Positions 63,338-64,000 of a stretch of DNA of 64,000 nucleotides are shown one piece after another. Position numbers and translations under genes: made by a program. Origin of the DNA: Breviolum minutum Mf 1.05b.01 (taxonomy: Eukaryota > Sar > Dinophyceae > Suessiales > Symbiodiniaceae); contig DF240180.1 of assembly GCA_000507305.1 (NCBI GenBank), positions 1-64,000 of the forward strand. The letters are read 5' to 3'. Below the pieces are notes generated by a model. It saw only the letters and a list, made by a program, of their open reading frames with translations, was not told where the DNA came from and did no database searches. Numbering within the stretch: position 1 is the first letter of the stretch; each line of letters begins with the position of its first letter.

Positions 63338-63764
63338 ATTGACACACCACACCCAGCAATCACTTGCGATTCACAGGGCAACTACCACCTGGGCCGTCCG
63401 CACAGGTGCTATCAAAGAAGCCATAGGCCTCAACGTCGCGCTAAGTGTGAATCGGGAAACACTTTTGTGTCTACTCCAACAGTTAAAGGAACCTTCAAAA
63501 AGATGTCCTCCGCTCCCCACCCAACAAAACAAACCATGTTGGTTGCTTGTTGGTTCAGTGATAAGTGCCATAATTTACCCTTCAATTGCCTAACCCTGAC
63601 AAATGAAACCATTTGTCACCCCGTGACAAGCGAGTTTGCAACACAGGCGATCCCCCCATATCGATTCTATCAGTCAGCATCTGGGGTCACTTATGATCGA
63701 CTTACTGGCTGATGGTTCAGCTGCAAGGGGGAGGAATAGAAATGATCATTTCACTCACACCTTT
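63338..63764. other. Unique sequence with opposed open frames
   Basis: The 170-codon plus frame (63200-63712) and two minus frames overlap. None has a motif I recognise. Confidence 0.4.
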
Positions 63765-63830
63765 GCCAATTTTCGGGGTGAAAATTCAATAAGGTTTTAA
63801 GTCTCACCCACCTGTTTCACCACCTAACTA
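63765..63830 (+). mobile_element. Family A fragment, copy 18
   Basis: TTGCCAATTTTCGGGGTGAAAATTC, then AAGTCTCACCCACCTG. Only the right half is recognisable. Confidence 0.5.
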
Positions 63831-64000
63831 ACTCAGGGGGATATTCACCAAAGAGTTGGCTGTTGCGCTTAAAAAGCCACGTGAAAAAAGGCCACTTTAT
63901 GTGAACTTCTTAAAGGTAGAGATATGGGGATTGCATTCGGAAGATCTTCTTGAAAGTGAGATGAACGCACAAGAATCACAAGAACATGTTTTACACCACC
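63831..64000. other. Window edge, nothing recognised
   Basis: No element ends and no frame of note. Confidence 0.4.

Overview
This window is eukaryotic non-coding DNA. No open frame longer than about 280 codons exists in 64 kb, and the longer ones lie in repeats. I see no operon-like gene packing, no rRNA or convincing tRNA gene, and no CRISPR array. It holds many microsatellites (CAA, CAAA, GAT, TGTT, CCAAA, ATC) and is saturated with short (about 90-180 bp) elements with terminal inverted repeats and no coding capacity, i.e. MITE-like (miniature inverted-repeat transposable elements). The organism cannot be named from this sequence. A unicellular eukaryote, perhaps an alga with an element-rich genome, is a guess.

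Layout. From 1 to about 52.5 kb, and again from 54 to 60.8 kb, AT-leaning unique sequence is interrupted every few hundred bases by members of at least ten recurring families, here lettered A-J, plus single hairpin-like units. Family A starts CTAGTTGGTGGTT and ends AACCACCACCTAG. B has ACTGTTGATGG ends, C TACTTGGATGTCC, D CTTGGAGGATCATCC, E TACCCTCCAGGGAACTAAC, and F a TACCCTCC...AACTAACA type. G has ATATGGGTGTTTCC, H AGCAGTGATCA, I ATATCTGGTCAAATTA and J GGACC...AACGGACCCCTA. Each family has several diverged copies in this one window, some abutting, nested or paired as composites. Two copies have clean flanking target-site duplications: 8 bp at 56.3 kb and 9 bp at 48.6 kb.

Two blocks differ. 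At 52.57-53.96 kb, a GC-richer block holds the only convincing protein-coding remnant. It is a minus-strand frame of about 320 residues, split by two single-base frameshifts that both fall in A homopolymers. I recognise no family. Its upstream side carries two tandem duplications and an 11-bp perfect stem-loop. At 60.85-63.0 kb, a GC-rich array of diverged long repeats (offset about 1.19 kb) contains about 135-170 bp sub-repeats and a conserved CCACCCC/GGGGTGG hairpin.

The window therefore shows no working pathway. The items of interest are the mobile-element ecology, with element ends that resemble splice sites in two families, the frameshifted gene remnant and the GC-rich array. All family assignments are by eye; copy boundaries are good to a few bases at best.
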